From assembly GCF_900215535.1 (NCBI RefSeq), contig NZ_OCND01000002.1, positions 248,001 to 312,000 on the forward strand: DNA of 64,000 nt, given 5' to 3'. Of the stretch, positions 11,412-19,485 are shown piece by piece. Positions within the stretch are counted from its first letter, which is position 1. Every line of letters begins with the position of its first letter. Source of the stretch: Pseudoxanthomonas wuyuanensis. Lineage in GTDB: Bacteria; Pseudomonadota; Gammaproteobacteria; Xanthomonadales; Xanthomonadaceae. A program made the position numbers and the translations under genes. The notes beneath the pieces were generated by a model. The model had not been told where the DNA came from and searched no databases. It was given only the letters and a program-made list of their open reading frames with translations.

Positions 11412-11927
11412 ATGCGCCCCTTTTCCGTCTGCGCCGCCCTGGTGCTGTTGTTGCCGTTGTCCCTGGCCGCGGCCGAGCCTGTGCCGGAGATCAAGCGCGA
11501 GGCGGCGGCCACCGCGCAGGCGGTCGGCGCCGTGCACACCGTGCGCCAGATCCCGGAAGCCTGCGCGCGCATCGAAGGCGCCTTCACCGGCGATGGCGCC
11601 GAACCCTATCGCTTCGCGGTGGTGCGCATCAGCCCGCAGTGCCAGCCGCGCGCGCGTTTCGTCGACTTCGCCAAGGCGCAGCCCTCGGAAGCGGCCGGCT
11701 GGAAACTCAACGATCTGATCCGCATCCCCAGCGCCGCCTGCCCGGCCCAGCAGGCGGTCGTCCGCGTCTGGCGCAAGCCGGTGGCGACGGCGACGCCGGC
11801 GCTGGACGGCCAGGGTCAGGCACGCATCTACCTGGAAGAGGCCAAGCAGCAGGCCGCCGCCGGCCAACAACCGCAGATACCGATGTATGCCGCGCAGATG
11901 ACGGTGGAAGGCGAGGCTTGTCCCTAG
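11412..11927 (+). CDS. exported hypothetical protein
   Basis: 171 residues with an apparent Sec signal peptide (MRPFSVCAALVLLLPLSLAAAEP) and probable cleavage after the Ala run. The mature part has three cysteines (PEACARIEG, SPQCQPRAR, SAACPAQQ) and a final Cys in GEACP at the C-terminus, so disulfides are likely. I recognise no domain. The ATG at 11412 follows AAGGAGA by eight bases, which decides the start. It is divergent from the pyrophosphatase gene across 251 bases. A paired GTAG repeat follows it. Periplasmic location is inferred from the signal. Confidence 0.8.
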   Translation: MRPFSVCAALVLLLPLSLAAAEPVPEIKREAAATAQAVGAVHTVRQIPEACARIEGAFTGDGAEPYRFAVVRISPQCQPRARFVDFAKAQPSEAAGWKLNDLIRIPSAACPAQQAVVRVWRKPVATATPALDGQGQARIYLEEAKQQAAAGQQPQIPMYAAQMTVEGEACP

Positions 11928-11958
11928 AGTTAGGGTTCAGGAGAGATTTTTGAACGCC

Positions 11959-12017
11959 GTAGGAGCGACGTGAGTCGCGACATGATGACTCCCGGTCGCG
12001 ACTCACGTCGCTCCCAC
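11959..12017. repeat. GTAG-type REP pair (inverted)
   Basis: GTAGGAGCGACGTGAGTCGCGAC at 11959-11981 is followed, in inverted orientation, by GGTCGCGACTCACGTCGCTCCCAC ending at 12017. Each unit is a short hairpin with a GTAG head, and the pair folds into a larger one. Members of the same family recur throughout the window. The remaining bases to 12127 show no gene. Confidence 0.8.
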
Positions 12018-12127
12018 GACATTCATGCAAGTACCGACGATTCCCCCAAAAGTCCAGGACCTGATCCGGTTCTGCGCTGGAGGTGGATCGTTTTCCGCCA
12101 TGGTCGGCAGAACGGCAGGCGCTTGGC

Positions 12128-12682
12128 CTACTTGGCGACTTTCAGCTGCTTCGACATGGCGGAAAAGACGGCTTCGTCGGACGGAGAAAGATTGGGCCGT
12201 CCCGCCATGAAGCCCATGGTGACCGAACCGATGACGTAATAGGTTTCCCCAGGCTCCACTTCCAGATTCAGGATGTCCTTGGCTTCCGAATGGACGGTGT
12301 ATTCATGCGGACCTGGCTCGGCGACATGGACGAAGTAGGTGCCGCTGCTCAGTTTTCCCAACTCGGTTTCTCCCTCGCGCACCTTGTAGCGAATTGCCGC
12401 GCCAGCGAATTTCTTTTCGCGGAAGAAAACGATCTGGCCTTTGCCCTCAGGCGGTGCTGGAATCATGCCAGTGCCGGATGAAACCTCCGCTTCCTGCTCT
12501 GTTGCATCTGCGGCTTCATCCGCCACTTCGTCAGCAACCGCTTCCGGCTCAGCAGAATCGATGGTGGGCGCTACATCGCCGACCACCGCCGGGGTTTCGG
12601 GCTCGGCTTGTTGCTGGGCCAGACCGATGGCAGGCATCAGCAGGACAAGGCATAGAATGGAACGGCTAAGTGTGACAAGCAT
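12128..12682 (-). CDS. DUF2846 domain-containing exported protein
   Basis: 184 residues: signal peptide (about 1-22, ending GLAQQQ), an acidic Ala/Glu/Val-rich linker to about residue 72, then a DUF2846 domain (GKGQIVFFREKKFAG, YFVHVAEPGPHEYTV, EPGETYYVIG). DUF2846 proteins are small secreted beta-rich proteins of unknown function. The ATG at 12682 is preceded by AGGAG, which overlaps the stop of the upstream gene five bases away, so the two genes are translationally linked. The acidic linker may act as a spacer. Confidence 0.85.
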   Translation of the reverse strand: MLVTLSRSILCLVLLMPAIGLAQQQAEPETPAVVGDVAPTIDSAEPEAVADEVADEAADATEQEAEVSSGTGMIPAPPEGKGQIVFFREKKFAGAAIRYKVREGETELGKLSSGTYFVHVAEPGPHEYTVHSEAKDILNLEVEPGETYYVIGSVTMGFMAGRPNLSPSDEAVFSAMSKQLKVAK

Positions 12683-12687
12683 TCAAA

Positions 12688-13368
12688 TTACTCCTGTTGA
12701 GGTTGCGTTGGCGGTGAAGAATCTTCGCTAAGGGTTTCCGTTCCAGCTTTGTCGGGTTGCATCGGATCGGTGATGGCCGCACCGCCGGATTCTTCCGCAG
12801 GCGGCAACCGCAGCATTTCCCCCAGCTTGGCTGAAGCCAGCGTCTGCGCAGGTATCTCGATTTCCTTGCCGCGAATGAAGTGTGCGAACGGTCCGGCACC
12901 AGTGGCTACCGCCAATGCCACGTGGCTGGTATCGCGGCCGCTGCCGCCGAGCTTTAGGCCGCGCAACTTTATCGATTGGCCTCGATAGGACAAGTAGCGT
13001 GCGGCCAGCAGCAGCTCGCCTGGCTTGCCGCCGCCACGCGAACGTTCGGCATGGACGACCTCGCCGACGCCCTCGATGCCGGCAGGCAAGGCAATGGTGT
13101 CGTCGAAGAGCACCGCTTCGGCAAGCCGCAGGCGGAAACGGTCGCCACGCTTGGAGCTGGCGGAATTGATGGGGTCCAGCAGCTCCAGCACCAGCGGTGT
13201 GCCTTCGGCCAACGGACAGCAAGCCCCGATTTCCGCTGTTCGCTCGTCCGCGCTTTGCGCTTCAGTCGCCACATGGGCGGATTGCGATGCCATGTCCTGC
13301 GCCATGCCGTTGGCGATGATCAGCCAGCCGAAAGCGCAGGCCGCCAGCTGCAGCCGTATCTGCCCCAT
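12688..13368 (-). CDS. exported hypothetical protein
   Basis: 226 residues, beginning MGQIRLQLAACAFGWLIIANGMAQ as a signal peptide. A GAGGGG ribosome site just before the ATG at 13368 supports this start over upstream in-frame codons. The core (LVLELLDPINSASSKRGDRF, ALPAGIEGVGEVVHAERS, ARYLSYRGQSIKLRGLKL) resembles a beta-rich domain of secreted proteins that modulate surface structures, but I cannot name the family. The C-terminus is acidic and Pro/Gln-rich. It sits in an operon with the DUF2846 gene, five bases apart, so the two probably work in the same periplasmic process. Confidence 0.75.
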   Translation of the reverse strand: MGQIRLQLAACAFGWLIIANGMAQDMASQSAHVATEAQSADERTAEIGACCPLAEGTPLVLELLDPINSASSKRGDRFRLRLAEAVLFDDTIALPAGIEGVGEVVHAERSRGGGKPGELLLAARYLSYRGQSIKLRGLKLGGSGRDTSHVALAVATGAGPFAHFIRGKEIEIPAQTLASAKLGEMLRLPPAEESGGAAITDPMQPDKAGTETLSEDSSPPTQPQQE

Positions 13369-13643
13369 GGTTGTCCCCTCTCCCCGTTGCGCTAAAGCTA
13401 GCTCATAAAGGGGGCGCCGCCAACTGGGGCGCCAGTGCAAGGCAGCGGAATCTCCGCAACCTTCAAGCCTCGCCGGCAACCCGAACCGCCACCTTGGTAC
13501 CACTCGCCTGGCATGACGATTCTGCAATCTGCTGCCAAGCGCGGGCGTACGCGGCGAAACGTGCCGCATCCGCGACGAGGCGTGTGCAGCGGTTGTTGCA
13601 AGATAGGGAGAATGGCACTCCCCCTCTGTCAGGAGACGCGTGC

Positions 13644-14126
13644 ATGCGCTCGCACGGCTTGTTTGCCACCTCCATTGCCAACCCCGGCATACGCGCCGCT
13701 TTGCGCACGATGATGCTGGTGCTGCCCGCCGTCCTGCTCCTGTGCACCTGGCATCCTGCCAGGGCCTACGCGCAGCCGGCACAGCCATCGCCCATCCATC
13801 AACTGCGCATCTACGAGATATTCGAAGACACCAAGGGCGCTTTCCACGATCGCTTCCGCGACCACGCCGCGCGCATCATGGCCCGCCACGGCTTCCGCAT
13901 CCTGGCGATGTGGGAAACCCGTCACCAGGACCGCACCGAGTTCGTCTATCTGCTGGAATGGCCCGATCAGGCCACGCAGGAGAAGCAGTGGGCCGCTTTC
14001 ATGGCCGACCAGGAATGGTCCGACATCAAGGCCCGCACGCGAGCGCAAGGCCCGATGGTAGGCGGGATTGAAGACCGCTTGTTGTTGCCGGTGCCGTACT
14101 CGCCGGCATTGGACGGGCGCGAATAA
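13644..14126 (+). CDS. NIPSNAP family protein, exported
   Basis: 160 residues. A long N-terminal hydrophobic region (TMMLVLPAVLLLCTWHPARAYAQ) looks like a signal peptide or anchor. The rest is a NIPSNAP ferredoxin-like domain: HQLRIYEIFEDTKGAFHDRF, HAARIMARHGF, TEFVYLLEWPDQ, EKQWAAFMAD. These domains are dimeric alpha-beta barrels of the ABM superfamily, with unknown role in bacteria. AGGAGA at 13631 precedes the ATG at 13644. An internal MMLVL start would shorten the signal. Divergent from the preceding pair; the 275-base gap (13369-13643) shows no feature. Confidence 0.85.
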   Translation: MRSHGLFATSIANPGIRAALRTMMLVLPAVLLLCTWHPARAYAQPAQPSPIHQLRIYEIFEDTKGAFHDRFRDHAARIMARHGFRILAMWETRHQDRTEFVYLLEWPDQATQEKQWAAFMADQEWSDIKARTRAQGPMVGGIEDRLLLPVPYSPALDGRE

Positions 14127-14245
14127 GCGGGTGCTGTTGTCGCTCGGCGCAGCGTCGCTCGGCTGCGGTCGGCAAACCGCGATCTGGCCCGTGCCGCTGC
14201 CGTTCGCACGGCCGTTGCGATTCGTCCGTCGGCGGTTCTGCCCGA

Positions 14246-14641
14246 TCAGGTTTCGGACTGCAACCGCGCTCCGCGTTCCCGCAACAGCTCGCGCAGCACC
14301 GAGCGGTGGCAGCGCGCTTCATCCTGGCAGTAGCAACCCACGGAGAAGTTCGTCTGGTGCGACAGCGCGGCCAGCAGGTCCAGCGTACGCGCGTTGTCAG
14401 GCATGGCCATCTCGGCGCGGTACTCTTTCGCGAAAGCCGCCCACTCCTTCGGTGTCTTCGCGCCCTGCGCCTGTTTCACCAGGTCCGCACTGGGGGCAAG
14501 ATTGGGATACCACAGGTCGTACCAGTCCTGCGCGGCGAACTCGGACTTCGGTACGCCGCGCGGCGGGCGACGTACCGTGCCGATGCGCAGGCCTTCCTCT
14601 TTCAGACGGGGCGAGCCCAGGCGGACGATGCGAATGGTCAT
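14246..14641 (-). CDS. DUF488 family protein
   Basis: 131 residues covering the whole DUF488 (YeaO-like) domain: MTIRIVRLGSPR at the start, RPPRGVPKSEFA, DLWYPNLAPS, EWAAFAKEYRAEM. The C-terminal cysteine cluster is CYCQDEARCHRSVL, the family's most conserved motif. Function is unknown; the Cys-x-Cys...Cys-His arrangement has suggested metal or nucleotide binding. GGGAAAGG lies just before the ATG at 14641. It is 35 bases downstream of the phosphofructokinase gene on the same strand and is likely co-transcribed. Confidence 0.9.
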   Translation of the reverse strand: MTIRIVRLGSPRLKEEGLRIGTVRRPPRGVPKSEFAAQDWYDLWYPNLAPSADLVKQAQGAKTPKEWAAFAKEYRAEMAMPDNARTLDLLAALSHQTNFSVGCYCQDEARCHRSVLRELLRERGARLQSET

Positions 14642-14676
14642 GCCTTTCCCGGTGAATGCGGCGAACGGGGCAGCGC

Positions 14677-15933
14677 TCAGCCTTCCCACGCCGGCAGTTT
14701 CTTCTTCACCGCCACGTTCTTCAGCGCCACGTACTTGGGCAGCCCGTCGCTGCCGTAGGGCGGGTAGGCTTCGCCGCGGATCAGCGGTTGCAGGTACTTG
14801 CGCGCGGCGGCGGTGATGCCGTAGCCGTCCTTGCGGATGAAGCCGTTGGGCATCTTCTTTTCGTGGTTGGCCACCTTGGTCAGCGGCGCGGCTTCGATCT
14901 TCCAGCGGTACGGCGCGTCGGAGCTGCGCACGATCACCGGCATCACCGAGTTCTGGCCCTTCAGCGCGAACTGCACCGCGGCCTTGCCGACCGCCTGCGC
15001 CTGTTCCCAGTCGGTCTTGGAGGCGATATGCCGGGCCGAACGCTGCAGGTAGTCGGGCAGGGTCCAGTGCACCTTCATGCCCAGCTCGTCCTTGACCCGC
15101 CCGGCCAGATAGGAGGCCACGCCGCCGAGCTGGGTATGGCCGAACGAGTCCTTGCCGCCGCCGGCATCGGCGACGAAACGGCCGTCGGCGGTCTGGATGC
15201 CTTCGCTGGCCACCACCACGCACCAGCCCACCCTGGCGACGACCTGCTTGACCTGCGCCAGGAACGCAGCCTCGTCGTAGGCGCGCTCGGGGAACAGGAT
15301 GATGTGCGGGGCCTGATCCGCCGTCTGCCCGGCCAGGCCGGCGGCGGCGGCCAGCCAGCCGGCGTGCCGGCCCATGGCTTCGTAGACGAACACCTTGGTC
15401 GAGGTTTCGGCCATCGCCGCCACGTCCAGCGCAGCCTCGCGCACCGACACCGCGGTGTACTTGGCGGCCGAACCGAAGCCCGGGCAGGTGTCGGTGACGG
15501 CCAGATCGTTGTCGACGGTCTTGGGCACGCCGATGCAGGTCAGCGGATAGCCGAAGGCCTTGGCCAGTTGCGACACCTTCAGCGCGGTATCGGCCGAGTC
15601 GTTGCCGCCGTTGTAGAGGAACCAGCGTACGTCATGGGCCTTGAAGACCTCCAGCAGCCGTTCGTACTTGGCCTTGTCCGCCTCCAGCGACTTGAGCTTG
15701 TAGCGGCACGATCCGAACGCGCCGCCGGGCGTATGCGCCAGCGCGCGGATGGCGGCGGCCGATTCCTTGGAGGTGTCGATGAGGTCCTCTCGCAGCGCGC
15801 CGAGGATGCCGTTGCGGGCCGCCAGTACCTTGACCTTGCGGGCTCGCGCCTGCCCGATGACGGCCGCCGCGGAGGCGTTGATGACAGCGGTGACACCGCC
15901 GGACTGCGCATAAAGTAGGGTGCCGTTGGCCAT
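14677..15933 (-). CDS. pfp: pyrophosphate-dependent 6-phosphofructokinase
   Basis: 418 residues, the length of non-allosteric PPi-PFKs, which are larger than the 320-residue ATP enzymes. It reversibly phosphorylates fructose 6-phosphate with PPi. The phosphoryl-donor region reads YNGGNDSADTA, where ATP enzymes have a glycine-rich GGDGS, and the catalytic loop is GVPKTVDNDLAVTDTCPGFG with the PPi-type lysine before TVDND. The substrate motif MGRHAGWLAA follows. Together with the proton-pumping pyrophosphatase at 8734 it suggests a cell that uses PPi as an energy carrier, as described for Xanthomonas. It is divergent from adk across 124 bases. Confidence 0.95.
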   Translation of the reverse strand: MANGTLLYAQSGGVTAVINASAAAVIGQARARKVKVLAARNGILGALREDLIDTSKESAAAIRALAHTPGGAFGSCRYKLKSLEADKAKYERLLEVFKAHDVRWFLYNGGNDSADTALKVSQLAKAFGYPLTCIGVPKTVDNDLAVTDTCPGFGSAAKYTAVSVREAALDVAAMAETSTKVFVYEAMGRHAGWLAAAAGLAGQTADQAPHIILFPERAYDEAAFLAQVKQVVARVGWCVVVASEGIQTADGRFVADAGGGKDSFGHTQLGGVASYLAGRVKDELGMKVHWTLPDYLQRSARHIASKTDWEQAQAVGKAAVQFALKGQNSVMPVIVRSSDAPYRWKIEAAPLTKVANHEKKMPNGFIRKDGYGITAAARKYLQPLIRGEAYPPYGSDGLPKYVALKNVAVKKKLPAWEG

Positions 15934-16057
15934 ATTCGGTTCGATCCGGGTAGCGGGGATGCGGTAAGCTTCACATATATGACGCGGTGCAGCGTGGGCG
16001 TGGCGTGAGCCTGAACGCCGCCGGCCGCCAGCAGGATTCTAGTTCGGGAGTAGCACA

Positions 16058-16636
16058 ATGCGATTGGTTCTACTGGGCCCACCCGGGTCGGGCAAGGGCA
16101 CTCAGGCGGCGCGTCTGAAGGAATACCTGCAGGTTCCGCATATTTCCACCGGCGATCTGCTGCGCGCCGAAGTCGCCGCCGGCAGCCCGCTGGGCGTACA
16201 GGCCAAGGAAGTGATGGCGCGCGGCGATCTGGTGTCCGACGACATCCTGCTGGGCATGCTGGAATCGCGGGTCAGCCGTGCGGACACCGCCAATGGCTTC
16301 ATCCTGGATGGCTATCCGCGCAATCTGGCCCAGGCCGATGCGCTGGACACGCTGCTGCAGAAGATCGGCCAGCCGATGGATTACGCGGTGCAGTTGGAAG
16401 TGCCGACCGAACTGCTGGTCGAGCGCATCGCCGGCCGCGCCGCCGCCGAAGGCCGCGCCGACGACAGCCCGGAATCGGTCCGCACCCGCCTGAAGGTCTA
16501 CGACAACCAGACCGCTCCGGTCATCGAGTTCTACCGCCAGCATGGCCAGCTCACCGTCGTCGACGGTGTCGGCTCGCTGGATGAGGTATTCAGCCGGCTG
16601 GTGGAAGCGCTGGCGCCGGCCAAGGAAGTGGGCTGA
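16058..16636 (+). CDS. adk: adenylate kinase
   Basis: 192 residues; interconverts ATP + AMP and 2 ADP in the cytosol. The P-loop is GPPGSGKGT at residues 7-15; the AMP-binding segment ISTGDLLRAEV and GFILDGYPRNLAQADAL follow. The LID is short (IAGRAAAEGRADD), without the zinc-type cysteines, so this is the short-LID form usual in Xanthomonadaceae rather than the 214-residue form of E. coli. The ATG at 16058 has a GGGAG ribosome site upstream. Confidence 0.97.
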   Translation: MRLVLLGPPGSGKGTQAARLKEYLQVPHISTGDLLRAEVAAGSPLGVQAKEVMARGDLVSDDILLGMLESRVSRADTANGFILDGYPRNLAQADALDTLLQKIGQPMDYAVQLEVPTELLVERIAGRAAAEGRADDSPESVRTRLKVYDNQTAPVIEFYRQHGQLTVVDGVGSLDEVFSRLVEALAPAKEVG

Positions 16637-16644
16637 TTGGGTGA

Positions 16645-16786
16645 AGCCGGGAATGGGGAATAGAAAATCGGGAATGGTGGAATCGGTGCCCTGTCCCGCT
16701 TCTGCCCACGGAACATTCGCAAGATACCGTTGCCGCAGATCAACGCGGCCTTCCATTCCCTACTCCCCACTCTCCATTCCCGGCCC
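16645..16786. repeat. degenerate GGGAATGG inverted repeats between adk and mpl
   Basis: The 153-base gap starts with GCCGGGAATGGGGAATAG and ends with CTACTCCCCACTCTCCATTCCCGGC, imperfect inverted copies separated by about 100 bases. Such GGGAATGGGGA strings are common low-complexity intergenic sequence in this family of bacteria. No terminator is obvious, so adk and mpl could be read through. Confidence 0.5.
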
Positions 16787-16789
16787 TCA

Positions 16790-18169
16790 ATGAAACTCCA
16801 CATCCTGGGCATCGCCGGCACCTTCATGGGCGGCGTGGCGGCGCTGGCGCGCGAACTGGGGCATGGCGTGGAAGGCAGCGACCAGGCCATCTACCCGCCC
16901 ATGTCGACCCAGTTGGAAACGCTGGGCATCGCGCTGGCCCAGGGCTACCTGCCGCAGAACATCGCCGTCGATTGCGACGAGGTCATCGTCGGCAATGCCC
17001 TGTCGCGCGGCAACCCGGCGGTCGAGGCGGTGCTGGATGCCGGCCGCAAGTACACCTCCGGCGCGCAGTGGCTGTCCGAACATGTCCTGCCCGGCCGCGA
17101 CACGCTGGCGGTGGCCGGTACCCACGGCAAGACCACCACCACCACCATCCTGGCCTACCTGCTGCAGGCGGCCGGCCGCGAACCGGGGTTTCTGATCGGC
17201 GGGGTGGCCGAGGATTTCGGCGTGTCGGCGCGCATCGGCAAGGGGCGCGAGTTCATCGTCGAGGCCGACGAATACGACACCGCATTCTTCGACAAGCGCA
17301 GCAAATTCGTCCACTACCGGCCGCTGGTGGCGATCCTCAACAACCTGGAATACGACCACGCCGACATCTTTCCGGATGTGGCGGCCATCCAGCGCCAGTT
17401 CCATCATCTGGTGCGCACGGTGCCGCGGCGCGGCCGCCTGATCGTCAATGGCCAGGATCCGTATCTGGCCGAAGTGCTGGCGATGGGCTGCTGGACGCCG
17501 GTGGAGCGGTTCGGGCTTCACGGCAGCGCGTCCGATAGCGCGCTGGAATGGAGCGCGCGGCTGATCGACGAAGACGGCAGCGCTTTCGCCGTGCTTCACA
17601 ACGGCAACGAAATCGGCCAGGTGCATTGGCCGCTGCTGGGGCGGCACAACGTGCTCAACGGCCTGGCCGCACTGGCGGCTGCGCATGCGGTGGGCGTCGA
17701 CATCGCGAGCGTGCTGCCGGCGCTGGCGCAGTTCCGCAGCGTCAAGCGGCGGATGGAAGTCATCGGCCAAACCGGCGGCATCACCGTCTACGACGATTTT
17801 GCCCACCACCCGACCGCCATCCATACCACGTTGCAGGGCCTGCGCGCCAAAGTGGGCAACGCGCGCATCGTGGTGGCAATGGAGCCGCGCAGCAATTCGA
17901 TGCGGCTGGGCGCGCATGCCGACGCACTGGCGCCTTCGCTGGACAGCGCCGATGCGGTGGTGTTCCTGCAACGGCCCGAGCTGCCTTGGGACGCCGGCAA
18001 GGTCATCGCGGCGATCCGCGGCCACGCGCGCGCGGTACCGGACGCCGATGCGCTGATCGCCGCATTGGCGGCGCTGGTCCGTTCCGGCGACCACGTGGTG
18101 TTCATGTCCAACGGCGGCTTCGACGGCGCGCCGCGGCGGTTTCTGGCGGAGTTGCAGGCGCGCGCGTAG
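16790..18169 (+). CDS. mpl: UDP-N-acetylmuramate:L-alanyl-gamma-D-glutamyl-meso-diaminopimelate ligase
   Basis: 459 residues. Mpl joins recycled murein tripeptide to UDP-MurNAc, so it serves cell-wall recycling in the cytosol. The N-terminus MKLHILGIAGTFMGGVAALA is the Mpl form of the Mur ligase Rossmann domain. The ATP loop is AGTHGKTTTTT near residue 106; catalytic motifs VEADEYDTAFFDKRSKF and the C-terminal YDDFAHHPTAI and MEPRSNSMRLG follow. The GIAGTFMGG start and DEYDTAFFD distinguish it from MurC. No strong ribosome site precedes the ATG at 16790. Confidence 0.97.
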   Translation: MKLHILGIAGTFMGGVAALARELGHGVEGSDQAIYPPMSTQLETLGIALAQGYLPQNIAVDCDEVIVGNALSRGNPAVEAVLDAGRKYTSGAQWLSEHVLPGRDTLAVAGTHGKTTTTTILAYLLQAAGREPGFLIGGVAEDFGVSARIGKGREFIVEADEYDTAFFDKRSKFVHYRPLVAILNNLEYDHADIFPDVAAIQRQFHHLVRTVPRRGRLIVNGQDPYLAEVLAMGCWTPVERFGLHGSASDSALEWSARLIDEDGSAFAVLHNGNEIGQVHWPLLGRHNVLNGLAALAAAHAVGVDIASVLPALAQFRSVKRRMEVIGQTGGITVYDDFAHHPTAIHTTLQGLRAKVGNARIVVAMEPRSNSMRLGAHADALAPSLDSADAVVFLQRPELPWDAGKVIAAIRGHARAVPDADALIAALAALVRSGDHVVFMSNGGFDGAPRRFLAELQARA

Positions 18170-18196
18170 ATTGCTGGCGCTTGTGGGTGCCTTCCG

Positions 18197-18311
18197 GCGA
18201 CCGATGCGGCTCGCTTTGCTCACCGCATCCTACCGGCGGCATGCGGCGCGGTTCGCCGCCAACGTAGCCAACGTAGGATGCGGTAAGCCGCCGGCGCACC
18301 GCATCGGTCGC
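18197..18311. repeat. nested inverted repeat (GCGACCGATGCGG / GTAGGATGCGGT type)
   Basis: Outer arms GCGACCGATGCGG (18197-18209) and CCGCATCGGTCGC (18299-18311) are perfect inverses. Inside them ACCGCATCCTAC and GTAGGATGCGGT form a second pair. The structure abuts the 5' limit of the subtilase remnant exactly, suggesting it took part in the event that removed the rest of that gene. Confidence 0.65.
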
Positions 18312-18313
18312 GA

Positions 18314-18676
18314 TGGATTGGCCTGAGCGATTACGGCCAGTCGGCGATCGACTTTGGCGCACCGGGCGGCAACTACGATTATCCGGGCGAAGAAGACTGC
18401 ACCTTCAAGGGAATCGTTCGCGCCTGTTGGGTCTGGGACATGGTGTTCAGCACCACCTCCGGCACCGGCGGCTACGGCTGGTCCGCGGGCACCAGCATGG
18501 CCGCGCCCCATGTTTCCGGCGTTGCCGCGCTGATCATCGGCAAGCATGGCGGCGAGCTAGCGCCTTCGGAAGTGGCGCGGATCCTGCGCGCTTCGGCCGA
18601 CGATCTGTGCAAGCCGGGCAACGACGAGACGTTCGGCGCCGGCCATGTGAATGCGCGCAAGGCCGTAGGTCACTGA
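18314..18676 (+). pseudogene. C-terminal remnant of a subtilisin-like (S8) serine protease
   Basis: About 120 codons read as the end of a peptidase S8 domain: SDYGQSAIDFGAPGGNY, then the catalytic serine motif GTSMAAPHVSGVAALI, then NDETFGAGHVNARKAV and a stop. The catalytic Asp and His parts, signal peptide and any start codon equivalent to a whole gene are missing. Upstream is only a palindromic repeat that begins two bases away. The shortest start-to-stop frame (ATG at 18440) would yield a 78-residue fragment with the Ser but no Asp/His, so it cannot be active. A decayed gene truncated near a repeat is the best reading. Confidence 0.8.
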
Positions 18677-18752
18677 GTCCTGCCATTGGCGTTATGACCG
18701 GCGGCCATCCGGCAGGGTGGCCGCCGGTTCGTGCCGTGCCGAATACGTCTGC

Positions 18753-18780
18753 TTCACAAACCAGGGCGCGGCCGTAAACT
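18753..18780 (+). promoter_or_regulatory. putative sigma-70 promoter, possibly giving a leaderless mRNA
   Basis: TTCACA (18753-18758), a 16-base spacer and TAAACT (18775-18780) resemble -35 and -10 boxes. The ATG of the next gene lies seven bases after the -10 box, where transcription would start, and no ribosome site is present. The mRNA may therefore be leaderless. Confidence 0.4.
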
Positions 18781-18787
18781 GCGCCTG

Positions 18788-19366
18788 ATGCCTTCCGACG
18801 AAAACCTGCCGTTGTTCCCGTTGCACACCGTGCTGCTGCCCGGCGCGGCGCTGAGCCTGCGGATATTCGAGCGCCGCTATCTGGATCTGGTGCGCGACTG
18901 CGGGCGCAGCGGCCGCGGTTTTGGCGTCTGCCTGATCCTGCAGGGCGAGGAGGCCGGCGCGCCGGCCACGCCGGCGGCATTCGGCACCGAGGCGGTCATC
19001 GAGGATTTCGACACCGGACCGGACGGGTTGCTGACGCTGCGCCTGCGCGGCAAGCGCCGCTTCCATGTGCAGCGCACGCGCATACGCGACAACGGCCTGG
19101 TGACGGCGGATGTGCAGTGGCGCGCGCTGGACCCGGACGACGTGCTGCGGCCCGAACACGGCCTGCTGGCGACGCTGCTGCAGACCCTGCTGGCACAGAT
19201 CGGCGATGCCGCCATCGCGGTGACGCCGACGCAGATGGATCATGCCGCCTGGGTCGGCTGGCGGCTGGCCGAATTGCTGCCGATAACGGCCGCCCAGCGG
19301 CTGAGCGTATTGCAGGAAGACGATCCGCATGCGCGCCTGGATCGCTTGCTGTCACTGATCGCCTGA
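18788..19366 (+). CDS. LON peptidase substrate-binding domain-containing protein
   Basis: 192 residues matching the N-terminal (LAN/PUA-like) domain of Lon without its ATPase or protease parts: NLPLFPLHTVLLPGAALSLR, IFERRYLDLVRDC, GRGFGVCLI, then IEDFDTGPDGLLTL and RRFHVQ, ending in a helical LLPITAAQRLSVLQEDD region. Such stand-alone proteins are common in proteobacteria and their role is not established. The start is supported by the family's N-terminus and by a promoter that places +1 near the ATG. Its stop codon lies within the left arm of a small inverted-repeat element. Confidence 0.9.
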   Translation: MPSDENLPLFPLHTVLLPGAALSLRIFERRYLDLVRDCGRSGRGFGVCLILQGEEAGAPATPAAFGTEAVIEDFDTGPDGLLTLRLRGKRRFHVQRTRIRDNGLVTADVQWRALDPDDVLRPEHGLLATLLQTLLAQIGDAAIAVTPTQMDHAAWVGWRLAELLPITAAQRLSVLQEDDPHARLDRLLSLIA

Positions 19367-19485
19367 GAACCTGTTCACGCTCCTGCTGCGCTGCGTTTGC
19401 TCCGCTCCGCCATGGCCTGCCCCGTATCAGGTACCGGACAGGCTCTGCCTTCGCTCACGACGGATCGGGAACGGGTTCTGAGGGT
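19362..19485. repeat. short element with GAGAACC-GTTC terminal inverted repeats
   Basis: CTGAGAACCTGTTCAC at the left end and GGGAACGGGTTCTGAG at the right end are imperfect inverted repeats (about 13 of 16 match), enclosing about 90 bases of mixed sequence. The left end contains the TGA of the Lon-domain gene, and the right end encodes the last residues and stop of the convergent DedA-PAP2 gene. It resembles a small non-autonomous element lodged between converging genes. Confidence 0.5.
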
